Virus record (IMG/VR): IMGVR_UViG_3300042294_004161
Span: 1 to 64,000 of that record
Strand: one strand, 5' to 3'
Length of the DNA: 64,000 bases
Source of the DNA: a virus
The notes under the pieces are model-generated. The model was not told where the DNA came from, ran no database searches, and was given only the letters and a program-made list of their open reading frames with translations. The position numbers and the translations under genes were made by a program. Of this stretch, positions 16,487 to 27,300 are shown piece after piece. Positions within the stretch are counted from its first letter, which is position 1; each line of letters opens with the position of its first letter.

Positions 16487-16768
16487 ATGTTTAATATTTT
16501 TGAAGAAATAACATGGCCTCAATTTAGCCAATTATCCCATATTTCTAAACTCCAAATAAACGAACAAGTACAATACTACAATCAGTATTTATATCAATTA
16601 AGTGAAGCTAGAAGTAATTGGACAACATATCAAAATAAAGGTCCTTATATCCCTACAATTCAAAATATAGGATTTTTAGCACAGGAAGAATATAATTCTA
16701 TTTCTCAAGATTATTTTACTATCTTACAAGAAGATAGTTCATCAATATTTGTAACAGCTTTAATTTAA
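16487..16768 (+). CDS. small hypothetical protein
   Basis: Ninety-three residues starting at ATG 16487 (MFNIFEEITWPQFSQL). The longer frame from 16433 would translate a terminator hairpin and a promoter and is rejected. The protein is helical, with several Gln, Tyr and Asn residues (KLQINEQVQYYNQYLYQLSEARSNW) and no motif I recognise. It is followed 4 bp later by a fibre-like gene, so it may be a virion or assembly component. Confidence 0.55.
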   Translation: MFNIFEEITWPQFSQLSHISKLQINEQVQYYNQYLYQLSEARSNWTTYQNKGPYIPTIQNIGFLAQEEYNSISQDYFTILQEDSSSIFVTALI

Positions 16769-16772
16769 TAAT

Positions 16773-17402
16773 ATGCCAAATTTACCAATATCACAACTTC
16801 CATCATCTGATCCTTTAACAGGTAATGAATTATTTGCTATAGTGCAAGATGGAGTAACAAAACAAACAACATTTGATGAAATTTATACTGGATTAACTGG
16901 TTCCTTTGTATCATCTTCAACTTTTAATAGCTATACAAGCTCAGTTCAAAGCTATTATTTATCGGCTTATCATACAGCTTCTTTAACTACAGTAGCCCAA
17001 AATACTCCATATTCTATGTCTTTTAGTTCAACAGATTTTAGTAGTGGTATAACTATAGGAGGACCAATTAGAAATCAAATTCAAATATCTAATACTGGAA
17101 TATATGATATCCAATTTTCAGCCCAAGTTGATAAAACAAGTGGTACTACTGTAAATGGGTATATTTGGTTAGCAAAAAATGGAACAAATGTACCTGAAAC
17201 TAATACTCAAATAACATTAGCTGGGGGGCAAAATGATGCTCAAGTAGCTGCTTGGAATTTTTATATATCTGCCTCTGCTGGAGATTATTATGAATTAAGA
17301 TATGGTGCAGATCAAACTAATTTTAGAATCCATTATAATACTTCACCAACTGTAGGTCCTGATATCCCCTCAATTATATTAACTGTTGGTAGAATAGCTT
17401 AA
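16773..17402 (+). CDS. tail-fibre or receptor-binding jelly-roll protein
   Basis: A 209-residue protein. Its N-terminus LPISQLPSSDPLTGNELFAIVQDGVTKQ is the short attachment segment common in phage fibre and adaptor proteins. The C-terminal half (about 75-209) has the strand pattern of a C1q/TNF-like jelly roll (ISNTGIYDIQFSAQVDK, GYIWLAKNGTNVPET, AAWNFYISASAGDYYELRYGAD). Trimeric domains of this kind bind receptors or cap fibres. It stands alone upstream of phoH, separated from the big fibre genes. Confidence 0.6.
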   Translation: MPNLPISQLPSSDPLTGNELFAIVQDGVTKQTTFDEIYTGLTGSFVSSSTFNSYTSSVQSYYLSAYHTASLTTVAQNTPYSMSFSSTDFSSGITIGGPIRNQIQISNTGIYDIQFSAQVDKTSGTTVNGYIWLAKNGTNVPETNTQITLAGGQNDAQVAAWNFYISASAGDYYELRYGADQTNFRIHYNTSPTVGPDIPSIILTVGRIA

Positions 17403-17409
17403 AAATAAT

Positions 17410-17431
17410 AAACATTTAAAGAAAATGTTTT
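17410..17431 (+). terminator. weak hairpin, possible terminator
   Basis: AAACATTT pairs with AAATGTTT across a 5-nt loop, with few T after it. It lies in the gap before phoH. Confidence 0.3.
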
Positions 17432-17448
17432 AACTAAAAAAATAATTT

Positions 17449-18126
17449 ATGAGAGAATCAAACAGAGAACGGAAATCTGAAATTAAAGCGATTAGTCAAA
17501 TTCAACTTAACACTGAACAAAAAGAAGCCAAACAAACAATTATAGATAACCAAATTGTTATAATAACAGGAAGAGCAGGTTCAGGTAAGTCTTTAGTTTG
17601 TGCTCAAACAGCCTTAGATTTCTTAAAAAAGAAACAAATAGATTGTATCTATAACACAAGATCAGCAATTGAAGTAGGTCGTAGTCTAGGATATCTACCA
17701 GGAGCATTAAATGAAAAATTTGATCCATATATGGAGGCTTTAGTAGAAAATCTAAACAAATGCTGTGTTGATAAAACTGAAGTTCCAAAACTTATTACAG
17801 ATGGAAAAATTAAAGCAATGCCTGTTCAATTTATTAGAGGAAAAACAGTAGATGATGTTCTAATAGTTGAGGAAGCACAAAACCTAACAAAATCAGAAAT
17901 GTTAGCCATATTAACTCGTTTAGGTAAAAATGGTAAAATCATAATTAATGGAGATAATGAACAAACTGATATTAAAACTTCAACAGGTGAAATGAATGGT
18001 TTATCATATGTTATTGAATTATCTAAAAAAATAGATGAAATTAAATGGGTTAAATTAAAAGAAAACCATAGATCTGATTTAGTAGGTAAAATATTAGATT
18101 ATGAATATAAAAACAAAACATCTTAA
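17449..18126 (+). CDS. phoH: PhoH-like ATPase
   Basis: A 225-residue P-loop ATPase of the PhoH family, common in marine phages. Walker A is GRAGSGKS (41-48), Walker B is DVLIVEEAQNLT, and the sensor-like motif is GKIIINGDNEQTD. The C-terminus contains KLKENHRSDLVGKIL, typical of the PhoH superfamily-1-like core. Its role in infection is not established (RNA metabolism or stress response have been proposed). No PIN domain is present. Confidence 0.88.
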   Translation: MRESNRERKSEIKAISQIQLNTEQKEAKQTIIDNQIVIITGRAGSGKSLVCAQTALDFLKKKQIDCIYNTRSAIEVGRSLGYLPGALNEKFDPYMEALVENLNKCCVDKTEVPKLITDGKIKAMPVQFIRGKTVDDVLIVEEAQNLTKSEMLAILTRLGKNGKIIINGDNEQTDIKTSTGEMNGLSYVIELSKKIDEIKWVKLKENHRSDLVGKILDYEYKNKTS

Positions 18127-18135
18127 TATTTATAA
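18125..18135 (+). promoter_or_regulatory. putative late promoter AATATTTATAA
   Basis: The box overlaps the phoH stop. With the bases that follow it forms the perfect palindrome TATTTATAAATA. The next ATG is 8 bp away. Confidence 0.5.
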
Positions 18136-18143
18136 ATAAAAAC

Positions 18144-18566
18144 ATGGCAACTTTTACTTCTCAAATATTTGAAATATTAAATTTAAATGGAGACAATGTA
18201 GGATCCTCTGTTACTAACACTATTAATAATATTAATTATGTTGATAATAGAAGTCTTAGTGTCCCATCAGGATCAGTTACTACATTATTTTCAATGGATG
18301 CAAACCCAGGAGCTGGTACTTTTGTAACAAGTAGTATTCAGTATGTTAGAGTAACTAACAATTCAACATCTACTCCTATTAAATTAATTATATCTTCATC
18401 AAATGAGGCTATGAGTTATTTAATTTCTACTGGTAGTTCATATATGTTATCTACTAGTAAAATGACAGGAAGTACTAGTGGATTAACATTTGATGATATT
18501 AAATCAGTAAAAGTTCAACCTTCAACAACATCAGCAAATATAGAATATTATATTGCTACAAACTAA
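18144..18566 (+). CDS. small beta-rich structural protein
   Basis: A 140-residue Ser/Thr/Asn-rich protein with strand-turn pattern (VTTLFSMDANPGAGTFVTSSIQYVRVTNNS, LIISSSNEAMSYLISTGSS) and little charge, like small decoration or fibre-associated beta sandwiches. It has a late-type promoter and lies 10 bp before the gp13-like neck gene. No family is recognised. A virion protein is the likely class. Confidence 0.5.
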   Translation: MATFTSQIFEILNLNGDNVGSSVTNTINNINYVDNRSLSVPSGSVTTLFSMDANPGAGTFVTSSIQYVRVTNNSTSTPIKLIISSSNEAMSYLISTGSSYMLSTSKMTGSTSGLTFDDIKSVKVQPSTTSANIEYYIATN

Positions 18567-18576
18567 ATAGAAAAAC

Positions 18577-19809
18577 ATGTCATCAACCTCAATAGCTATT
18601 TGGCCTGGTTCAAGTTCATTTGCCCAAGTATCATCATCATTCTATGTAAGCCAAAGTTGGCCACCACCAACTCCATTTGGTTTCTATGATAATGATGGTG
18701 AATTCCAAAATGATGCTAACAGGGTTGCTAACTTTTGTGCTCTTCGTTTAGGATATCCTATTGAGAATGTTGAATTACAAGATATTAATTTTTGGGCTGG
18801 ATTTGAAGAAGCCACAACTATATATGGTAATGAATTATACGCGTTTCAAACTAGAGACAATTATTTATCTTTAGAAGGAGCATCAACTACTGTAAATGTA
18901 AACACAGATATTATTACTCCATCAATGGCTAATATTGTTAGAATATCTCAACAATATGGAGAAGAAGCAGGAGCTGGTGGTAATGTTACTTGGTATAAAG
19001 GTCAATTAGAACTACAACGAGGTGTACAGAGATATGATTTAACAAAATGGGCAGAAGATGAAAATATTGTAGGTGGAATTGAAATTAAAAATGTATTCTA
19101 TCAACCACCCCCAGCAGTAAGTCAATTATATTCTACCACTCTAATGACTGGACAAGGTGGATTAGGTGGAGTACCAGCAGCAGGTTTATATGGATTTGGA
19201 TATGGATTCGCTAATTACTTAATGATGCCTACAAGTTTCAATATGCAAAATATACAAGCTATTGAAATGCAGAATACAGTAATGTTATCTAATTATACTT
19301 TTAATATTGTAAATAATATATTAACTGTATTTCCTATTCCTGGTACTGGAGGATTTGATATTGGAGAAGAAGATCGAGGAGATTTAGGGTATGGACATTT
19401 CTTAATATTTGATTTCATTAAGATCCAAGAACGATTAGACTCAGCATTTACTAATGGAACCAACAAAATAAATAACACCTCAGATGTTCCTTATGTTAAC
19501 CCAACATACTCTAAAATTAACTCAATTGGTAGAAGTTGGATATTTGAATATACTTTAGCATTAGCTAAAGAAATGTTAGGATACACTAGAAATAAATACT
19601 CTCAAATTCCAATCCCAGGTGCTGAAGTAACATTAAATGGTGATACTTTAATAACAAGTGCTCAAACATCAAAAGAAGCATTAATCTTAAGATTAAGAGA
19701 ATATTTTGATCAAACTTCACGTCAAGCTTTACTTGAAAGAAGAGCAGCAGAAACAGTTGCTCGTGTTCAAGAAATTAGTCAAGTACCAATGCCAATATAC
19801 ATTGCTTAA
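18577..19809 (+). CDS. putative neck protein (gp13-like)
   Basis: A 410-residue protein at the position of T4 gp13, before a gp14-like gene. Recognisable segments are PFGFYDNDGEFQNDANRVANFCALRLGYP (about 33-61), a QDINFWAGFEEATTIYGNELYAF helix, KGQLELQRGVQRYDLTKWAED, and a C-terminal helix of RSWIFEYTLALAKEMLGYTRNKYSQIP. In T4 the gp13/gp14 complex closes the filled head and joins the tail. The assignment rests on synteny and general resemblance to neck proteins of marine T4-like phages. Confidence 0.55.
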   Translation: MSSTSIAIWPGSSSFAQVSSSFYVSQSWPPPTPFGFYDNDGEFQNDANRVANFCALRLGYPIENVELQDINFWAGFEEATTIYGNELYAFQTRDNYLSLEGASTTVNVNTDIITPSMANIVRISQQYGEEAGAGGNVTWYKGQLELQRGVQRYDLTKWAEDENIVGGIEIKNVFYQPPPAVSQLYSTTLMTGQGGLGGVPAAGLYGFGYGFANYLMMPTSFNMQNIQAIEMQNTVMLSNYTFNIVNNILTVFPIPGTGGFDIGEEDRGDLGYGHFLIFDFIKIQERLDSAFTNGTNKINNTSDVPYVNPTYSKINSIGRSWIFEYTLALAKEMLGYTRNKYSQIPIPGAEVTLNGDTLITSAQTSKEALILRLREYFDQTSRQALLERRAAETVARVQEISQVPMPIYIA

Positions 19810-19818
19810 ATAAATAAT

Positions 19819-20340
19819 ATGGCTCTTTTTGGAGAAAAACGCGACATAAGCATGTTCAGACATGTTAATAGAGAATTGATGCATAAAATCATTTCTCAAC
19901 AGATTGTCTTCTACAAATATAAAGTAGGAGAGACACCTGTTAACATGTATGGGGAAGCAGCTGAAGGAAGATATTTTGTAGACCCAGTATTATTATTTGC
20001 ACTTATTGAACCATCAGCCTTTGATTATACAGTAGATGATTTAGGTACAGACTTTAACTGGTCTGTAACATTTAAATTTTTACGTGATGATCTTGTAGAT
20101 TCTCAAGTATTCCCAGAAATAGGAGATGTAATTATGTATCAAAATGGATATTGGGAAATAGATAATGTTAATACAACTCAATTCTTTGTAGGTAAAAATC
20201 CTCAATATCCTTATTTAGATGCAGATGGAAATAATCCATATGAAACAGATTTAGGAGATTTTGGATATAACGTATCTGTAATTTGTACATGTCATTACAC
20301 TCCATCTGATAAAATTAACATTGAAATATCTAGACTATAA
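19819..20340 (+). CDS. putative neck protein (gp14-like)
   Basis: A 173-residue protein beginning LFGEKRDISMFRHVNRELMHKIISQQIVFYK, an N-terminal helix typical of T4-family head-completion proteins. Strands follow (GDVIMYQNGYWEIDNVNTTQFFVGKNP) that resemble a connector beta sandwich. It starts 9 bp after the gp13 candidate and overlaps the next gene by 1 bp. The gene order 13-14-15 supports the call. Confidence 0.6.
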   Translation: MALFGEKRDISMFRHVNRELMHKIISQQIVFYKYKVGETPVNMYGEAAEGRYFVDPVLLFALIEPSAFDYTVDDLGTDFNWSVTFKFLRDDLVDSQVFPEIGDVIMYQNGYWEIDNVNTTQFFVGKNPQYPYLDADGNNPYETDLGDFGYNVSVICTCHYTPSDKINIEISRL

Positions 20341-21293
20341 TGAGCGAAGGAAGACTACATAAACCCACACCGAAGACCCAACGCCAAATTAGCGTAGACC
20401 AGCATAAATCAACGTATAGTCCTGCTGGAAACCCCAATTTCGCGGACCCTGATGTCCCTGGGATACAACGTGCGTTAAATACATCATTTAAAGGAGATAA
20501 TGTAAAACCATTCAGTATCGGTATTCAAGATATTGATGAAGCTGTGTTTTACTATTTTGAAAACGTTATCCAACCCTCAGTAATACAAAATGGTCAACGT
20601 TTACCTGTTCCTGTAATTTATGGTTCTCCTGAAAAATGGAAATCATATCAAAAAGATGGATATTATAGAGATCAAAAAGGTAAAATTATGGCACCTTTAA
20701 TGATGTTTAAAAGAGATTCCATGGAGAAAAACAGATCTATAGGAAACAAATTAGACGCTAACAACCCCCACAACTACAGTATATCACAAAAGAAATATGA
20801 TCCTAGAAATTCATATGACAATTTTAAAGTACTAAACAATAGAATTCCAGAAAAACAATATTATGCTACTGTAATACCAGATTATGTAACAATAACTTAC
20901 AGTTGTGTTGTATTCACATATTATGTTGAACAATTAAATAAAATTGTTGAAGCAATGGAATATGCTTCTGATTCATACTGGGGTGATCCACAACGTTTTA
21001 AATTTAAAACTATGATTGATTCGTTTGGATTCCAAACAGAATTAGTTCAAGACAATGATCGTATTGTTAAAAGTACATTTAATTTAAAATTACATGGATA
21101 TATAACACCAAACATATTACAAAAAGATTTAAATTCATTAAAGAAATTCTCAGATAAAACTAAAGTTATATTCTCTATAGAAGCATCTTCAGTAGATGCT
21201 ATATACGATGGTGAAGTAAATAATAATGGAACCATCACAACCCCAGAAACTATAAAAGCTTTAGAAATAAAGAAAAAAGTAAATGCAATATAA
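20340..21293 (+). CDS. putative tail-completion protein (gp15-like)
   Basis: A 317-residue protein after the gp13 and gp14 candidates, which is the T4 place of gp15, the terminator of the tail tube and sheath. The N-terminal 70 residues are basic and disordered. The core has DIDEAVFYYFENVIQPSVIQNGQRLPVPVIYGSPEKW, then a VTITYSCVVFTYYVEQLNKIVEAM strand-helix, and DSYWGDPQRFKFKTMIDSFGFQTEL. Paired beta strands and the DPQRF segment fit tail-terminator folds, but no diagnostic motif is known to me. Confidence 0.55.
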   Translation: MSEGRLHKPTPKTQRQISVDQHKSTYSPAGNPNFADPDVPGIQRALNTSFKGDNVKPFSIGIQDIDEAVFYYFENVIQPSVIQNGQRLPVPVIYGSPEKWKSYQKDGYYRDQKGKIMAPLMMFKRDSMEKNRSIGNKLDANNPHNYSISQKKYDPRNSYDNFKVLNNRIPEKQYYATVIPDYVTITYSCVVFTYYVEQLNKIVEAMEYASDSYWGDPQRFKFKTMIDSFGFQTELVQDNDRIVKSTFNLKLHGYITPNILQKDLNSLKKFSDKTKVIFSIEASSVDAIYDGEVNNNGTITTPETIKALEIKKKVNAI

Positions 21294-21303
21294 TTGTTTT
21301 TTA

Positions 21304-21314
21304 AATATTTATAG
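21304..21314 (+). promoter_or_regulatory. putative late promoter AATATTTATAG
   Basis: A variant late box 16 bp before the giant fibre gene. GAGGATAA just downstream gives one of the few Shine-Dalgarno-like stretches. Confidence 0.45.
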
Positions 21315-21330
21315 AGGATAATAACATATA

Positions 21331-24300
21331 ATGGCTCAAGTAAGATTTTTAGACCAAGTTCCTGTAGGGGTATATAATATAGATCCAACAAGTGGTGGAG
21401 GCACAATTGATATTTACCAAAATGGTACATTAGTTAGTTCTAGTGTTCCCTTTATAAACTTTTCAGGCTCTGTTGAATTAACCTCTTTTGACACAAATGG
21501 TATAACAGTATATATTACTAGTTCTGGAGGTTCAGGAACAGGATTTCCTTTTTCAGGTTCAGCTGTTATTACTGGTTCTTTAGTAATTTCAGGTTCAACT
21601 CAACCAATTGTATTACAAACACTTCCTGTTCAATCTGGTCCTTATGTTGTAACTTACAATCCAGAAACAGGAATAATTGGATATGTAAATTCTACATCTG
21701 GTACAAGTGGACTTTCAGGCTCCTCAGGTACTGCAGGTGTATCAGGTACATCTGGCACATCAGGATCAAATGGATCTTCAGGAAATACAGGCATTTCAGG
21801 TACATCTGCTGAATCTGGTACATCAGGTTCAAGCGGTAGTGCTGGATCTTCAGGCAATATAGGAGCAAACGGAACTTCAGCAGCTTCAGGTACTTCAGGT
21901 ACCTCAGGTTCATCTGGTTCAAATGGTGTAACCGGTGAAAATGGAACAAGTGCAATTTCAGGAACTAGTGGATCTTCAGGTTCATCTGGTACAAATGGTA
22001 TAACCGGTGAAAATGGAACAAGTGCAATTTCAGGAACTTCAGGTTCAAGTGGTAGTGCTGGTTCATCAGGTAATATAGGAGCATCAGGTGAAAGTGCGGT
22101 CTCAGGAACTTCAGGTTCATCTGGCTCAACAGGTTCAAATGGTGTATCTGGAGGAAATGGCACTTCAGGCACTTCAGGTGAATCAGGTTCATCTGGTTCA
22201 AACGGTGAATCTGGTATTTCAGGTCAAAGCGCAACCTCTGGCACTTCAGGTTCATCTGGTTCAAATGGTGAAACTGGTATTTCAGGCGAAAGTGCAATTT
22301 CAGGAACTAGTGGATCTTCAGGTTCAGCAGGTTCTTCAGGTAATATAGGGACAAATGGAAATTCAGCAGTCTCAGGTACTTCAGGTTCATCAGGTTCTGC
22401 AGGTTCAAATGGTGTAGCTGGAGAAGATGGAGCAAGTGCCACCTCAGGTACATCAGGTTCTTCAGGTTCAAATGGTACTTCTGGTGATATAGGAATAAAC
22501 GGAGCTTCCGCATCTTCAGGTACTTCAGGTTCATCAGGTTCAAACGGATCAAATGGTGTAGCTGGAGAAAATGGAACTTCAGGTACTTCAGGCACATCAG
22601 GTTCATCTGGTTCAAATGGTGAAGCCGGTATTTCAGGCGAAAGTGCAATTTCAGGTACTAGTGGATCTTCAGGTTCAGCTGGTTCAAATGGAGCAGTTGG
22701 AGCAAACGGAGCTTCAGCATCTTCAGGTACTTCAGGTTCATCTGGTTCAAACGGATCAAATGGTATAGTTGGAGAAGATGGAATAAGTGCTATTTCAGGT
22801 ACTTCAGGTTCATCAGGTTCATCAGGTTCAAACGGATCAAATGGTGTAGCTGGAGAAAATGGTACTTCAGGTACTTCAGGTGAATCAGGTTCAACAGGTT
22901 CAAATGGTACATCTGGAGAAAATGGAGCCTCAGGTATTTCAGGCACTTCAGGTACTTCAGGTACATCTGGCTCAACAGGTTCAAATGGTGTAGCCGGAGG
23001 AGATGGAGATAGTGCTATTTCAGGAACTTCAGGTTCATCTGGCTCAACAGGTTCAAATGGTATAGCTGGAGAAAATGGAACTTCAGGCCTTTCAGGTACT
23101 TCTGGTTCAAACGGATCAAATGGTGTATCTGGAGGAAATGGCACTTCAGGCACTTCAGGTGAATCAGGTTCATCTGGTTCAATAGGAACAAGTGGTGAAT
23201 CAGGAATTTCAGGTTCATCAGGTATTTCTGGAACTTCAGGTTCAACAGGTTCTTCTGGTTCTTCAGGAGCAAATGGTACTTCAGGAATAAGTGGTTTAAG
23301 TGGTAGCTCAGGTTCATCAGGTACGTCAGGTGAAGATGGTATATCTGGTACTTCAGGTACTTCAGGTTCATCAGGATCAAATGGTACTTCAGGAGATGAT
23401 GGAATTTCAGGTACAAGTGCAATTTCAGGTACATCAGGTACCTCAGGTTCAAATGGTAATTCAGGACAAAATGGTACATCAGGTGTAAGTACTACATCTG
23501 GTACTAGCGGATCTTCAGGTTCTATAGGTACTTCAGGAGATGCAAGTACTTCAGGAGAAAGTACTACTTCAGGTACAAGTGGATCTTCAGGTTCTATAGG
23601 TACTTCAGGTAATGCCGGTGAATCAGGTCAATCTAATACATCAGGTACATCAGGTACATCAGGATCTATAGGTACTTCAGGAGAAAGTGCAACTTCAGGC
23701 ACTTCTGGTACATCAGGTTCTTCAGGTACATTAGGTTCATCAGGTTCAAGTAGTGAGAGCGGAACATCAGGTTCTTCAGGTACATCAGGCTCATCAGGAG
23801 AAAGCGGAACTAGCGGTTCTTCAGGAACTTCAGGTTTATCAGGAGAAAGCGGAACTAGCGGTTCTTCAGGAACTTCAGGTTCATCAGGAGAAAGCGGAAC
23901 TAGCGGTTCTTCAGGTTTAAGTGGTGAGAGCAGAACATCAGGTTCTTCAGGTACATCAGGTTCAAGTGGCTCATCAGGAGATAATGGTATATCAGGTATC
24001 AGTGCTACCTCAGGTACATCAGGTTCAAGTGGTTCATCAGGAGATAATGGAATTTCAGGAATAAGTGCTACTTCAGGCACCTCAGGTACCTCAGGGTCAA
24101 ATGGAATTAATGGAGATGCAGGTACCTCAGGTATAAGTGCAACTTCAGGCACATCAGGTTCAAATGGTACTTCAGGAAATGATGGAATTTCTGGTACAAG
24201 TGCTATTTCTGGTACTTCAGGAACTTCAGGTTCAAATGGTACCTCAGGAAATAATGGTAATGCAGGTACTTCAGGTATAAGCTCAACTTCAGGTACTTCT

Positions 24301-27300
24301 GGTTCAAGTGGCACCTCAGGAGATAACGGAAACTCAGGTACAAGTGCTATTTCTGGTACTTCAGGTACCTCAGGTACATCAGGATCAAATGGAGTTAATG
24401 GAGAAAATGGAACTTCAGCAATCTCAGGTACTTCAGGTACAAATGGTTCAAGCGGTACCTCAGGAGTAGCAGGTGATTCAGGTCTATCCAGAACATCAGG
24501 TACTTCAGGAACTAATGGTTCATCAGGTACCTCAGGTAATGAAGGAACATCAGGTGTTAGTGCATTATCAGGAACATCAGGTACAAATGGCTCAAACGGA
24601 ATTGATGGTATAGCAGGCACTTCAGGTGTTAGTGCAACATCTGGAACAAATGGTTCAAGCGGTACCTCAGGAGTAGCAGGTGATTCAGGTCTATCCAGAA
24701 CATCAGGTACTTCAGGCACCTCAGGTTCATCTGGCTCAAATGGAGTCACAGGAGATGATGGTATAAGTGCAGCCTCAGGTACAAGTGGTACTTCAGGTTC
24801 AGCAGGTACAAATGGAGAGGCAGGTATAAATGGAACAAGTGCAATTTCAGGAACATCAGGAACATCAGGTACTTCAGGTTCAAACGGAAATATAGGAGAA
24901 GATGGAACTTCAGCTCTATCTGGTACTAGTGGATCTTCAGGTTCAAATGGTACCTCAGGAAATAATGGTGCCTCAGGAACAAGTGCTATCTCAGGTACTT
25001 CAGGTACAAATGGTTCAAGCGGTACCTCAGGAGTAGCAGGTGATTCAGGTCTATCCAGAACATCAGGTACTTCAGGCACCTCAGGTTCAGCCGGTACAAA
25101 TGGTATTGATGGAGTTGCTGGTACCTCAGGTGTTAGTGCATTATCAGGAACATCAGGTACAAATGGTTCAAATGGTATTGATGGTGTAGCAGGTACCTCA
25201 GGTATAAGCTCAACTTCAGGTACAAATGGTTCCTCAGGTACAAATGGTATTAATGGTGTAGCAGGAACATCAGGTGTTAGCGCGGTCTCAGGCTCATCAG
25301 GTTCAAATGGCACAAATGGAATAAATGGAAATACAGGTACTTCAGGTGTAAGTGCAGTCTCAGGTACCTCAGGTACAAATGGTTCAAATGGTATTGATGG
25401 AGTTGCTGGTACTTCAGGTGTTAGCGCGGTCTCAGGTACCTCAGGTTCTAATGGTACAAACGGAATCAATGGAGTCGAAGGCACATCAGGTGTAAGTGCT
25501 ACCTCAGGTACTTCAGGTTCAAATGGTACCTCAGGTAACGCAGGAGCTTCAGGAGCTAGTGCTACTTCAGGTACTTCAGGAACAAATGGATCAAGTGGTA
25601 CTGCTGGAGCAGCTGGAGCCTCAGGTGCAAGTGCGGCCTCAGGTACCTCAGGTACTAATGGCTCTTCAGGTACAAATGGAGTTAATGGTAATGCTGGAAC
25701 TTCAGGTGTAAGCGCGGTCTCAGGCACAAATGGTACCTCAGGCACAAATGGTGTTAATGGTAACGCTGGAGCATCTGGTGTAAGCGCAACTTCGGGTACT
25801 AATGGTACAAATGGTACAACTGGAGCAACAGGTAATGCTGGAGCTTCAGGTGAATCAAGAACCTCAGGTACAAATGGTACTTCAGGCACAAATGGCACTT
25901 CAGGAGTTAACGGAGCATCAGGTGTAAGCGCAGTCTCAGGTACAAACGGTACATCAGGTACAAATGGAGTTAATGGTAATGCAGGAACTTCAGGTGTAAG
26001 CGCAGTCTCAGGTACAAACGGTACATCAGGTACAAATGGAGTTAATGGTAACGCTGGAGCATCTGGTGTTAGCGCAGTTTCAGGTACCTCAGGTACAAAT
26101 GGTACAAACGGAGCTAATGGTAATGCAGGTGCAAATGGTGCAAGTGCGGTATCAGGTACCTCAGGTACTTCAGGTACAGCAGGAAATAATGGTAATGCAG
26201 GAGGATCAGGTGTAAGTGCTACCTCAGGTACAAATGGTACTTCAGGTACTACAGGAGCTAATGGTAATGCAGGAGGATCAGGTGTAAGTGCAGTCTCAGG
26301 CACATCAGGTACAAATGGTACAAATGGTGCTAATGGAGCAGCAGGTGCAAATGGTGCAAGTGCAGCCTCAGGTACCTCAGGTACTTCAGGTACAGCAGGT
26401 ACAAATGGTTTATCTGTAAATGGTACTGCAGGTATAAGTGGAAATACATTTAATAATCAACCAGGATTCCCAGTACTTACATGTAATACTACTCAAATTC
26501 AAAGTACAAGCTTAATGTTCTTTGATGCTGGAAATAGTAGAGTATGTACCCCTGGAGATATGTTAATACATGGTGTATTTGTTGGTAAAGGTCCAGGAGC
26601 TATTGATACAAATACTAGAGTAGGGCCTGGAAATAATTTCAGCGGTAATACAACAGGTTATAGTAATGTAGCTATTGGAAGTAATGCTATGAAAGATAAT
26701 ACTACTGGAGCAAATAACGTAGCTGTTGGTAAGGATGCTTTACTAGATAATACTACAGGAGCTAGTAACATAGGAATAGGACGTAATGCCTTATATAATA
26801 CAAATTCCTCTAATAATATAGGTATTGGAACTAACTCTTCATTTAATAATTCAAGTGGTAATAAAAATGTAGCAATTGGATCTTCAGCATTATATTCTAA
26901 CACAACAGCTGCTACTAGTACAGCAATTGGTTATAGAGCGCAGTTATATTATAATCATTCTAATATTATAGCTGTTGGATCTGATTCTTTAGCATCAGCA
27001 GCTAACCACACAGTTTGGGGAAATTCAGCAAATGATGTTTGTAATTGTGTTTATGTAGCATGGTCAGAAGTTTCTGATTGTAGAGATAAAACAGAAATAG
27101 AAACATTATCTTCTGATTTAGGATTAAATTTAATTCGTAAACTAAGACCAGTATCCTTTAAAAAGGATCATAGAGATACATATGTAAGAGAATGTGGTTT
27201 TAAATATGGAGAAAAAGATGGCACATTAGCTGGAGAAAAAGAACATTATGGTTTAATAGCTCAAGAATTAAACCAAGCATTAACAGAATTAGACACTAGA

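Noticed and set aside
21654-26303. Very long antisense open frames across the first fibre gene, rich in Pro, Glu, Val and Asp
   Set aside because: They are the reverse reading of TCA/GGT/ACA repeat codons, which gives few stops. They have no independent promoter or start and a composition dictated by the repeat; similar frames occur opposite the second fibre.
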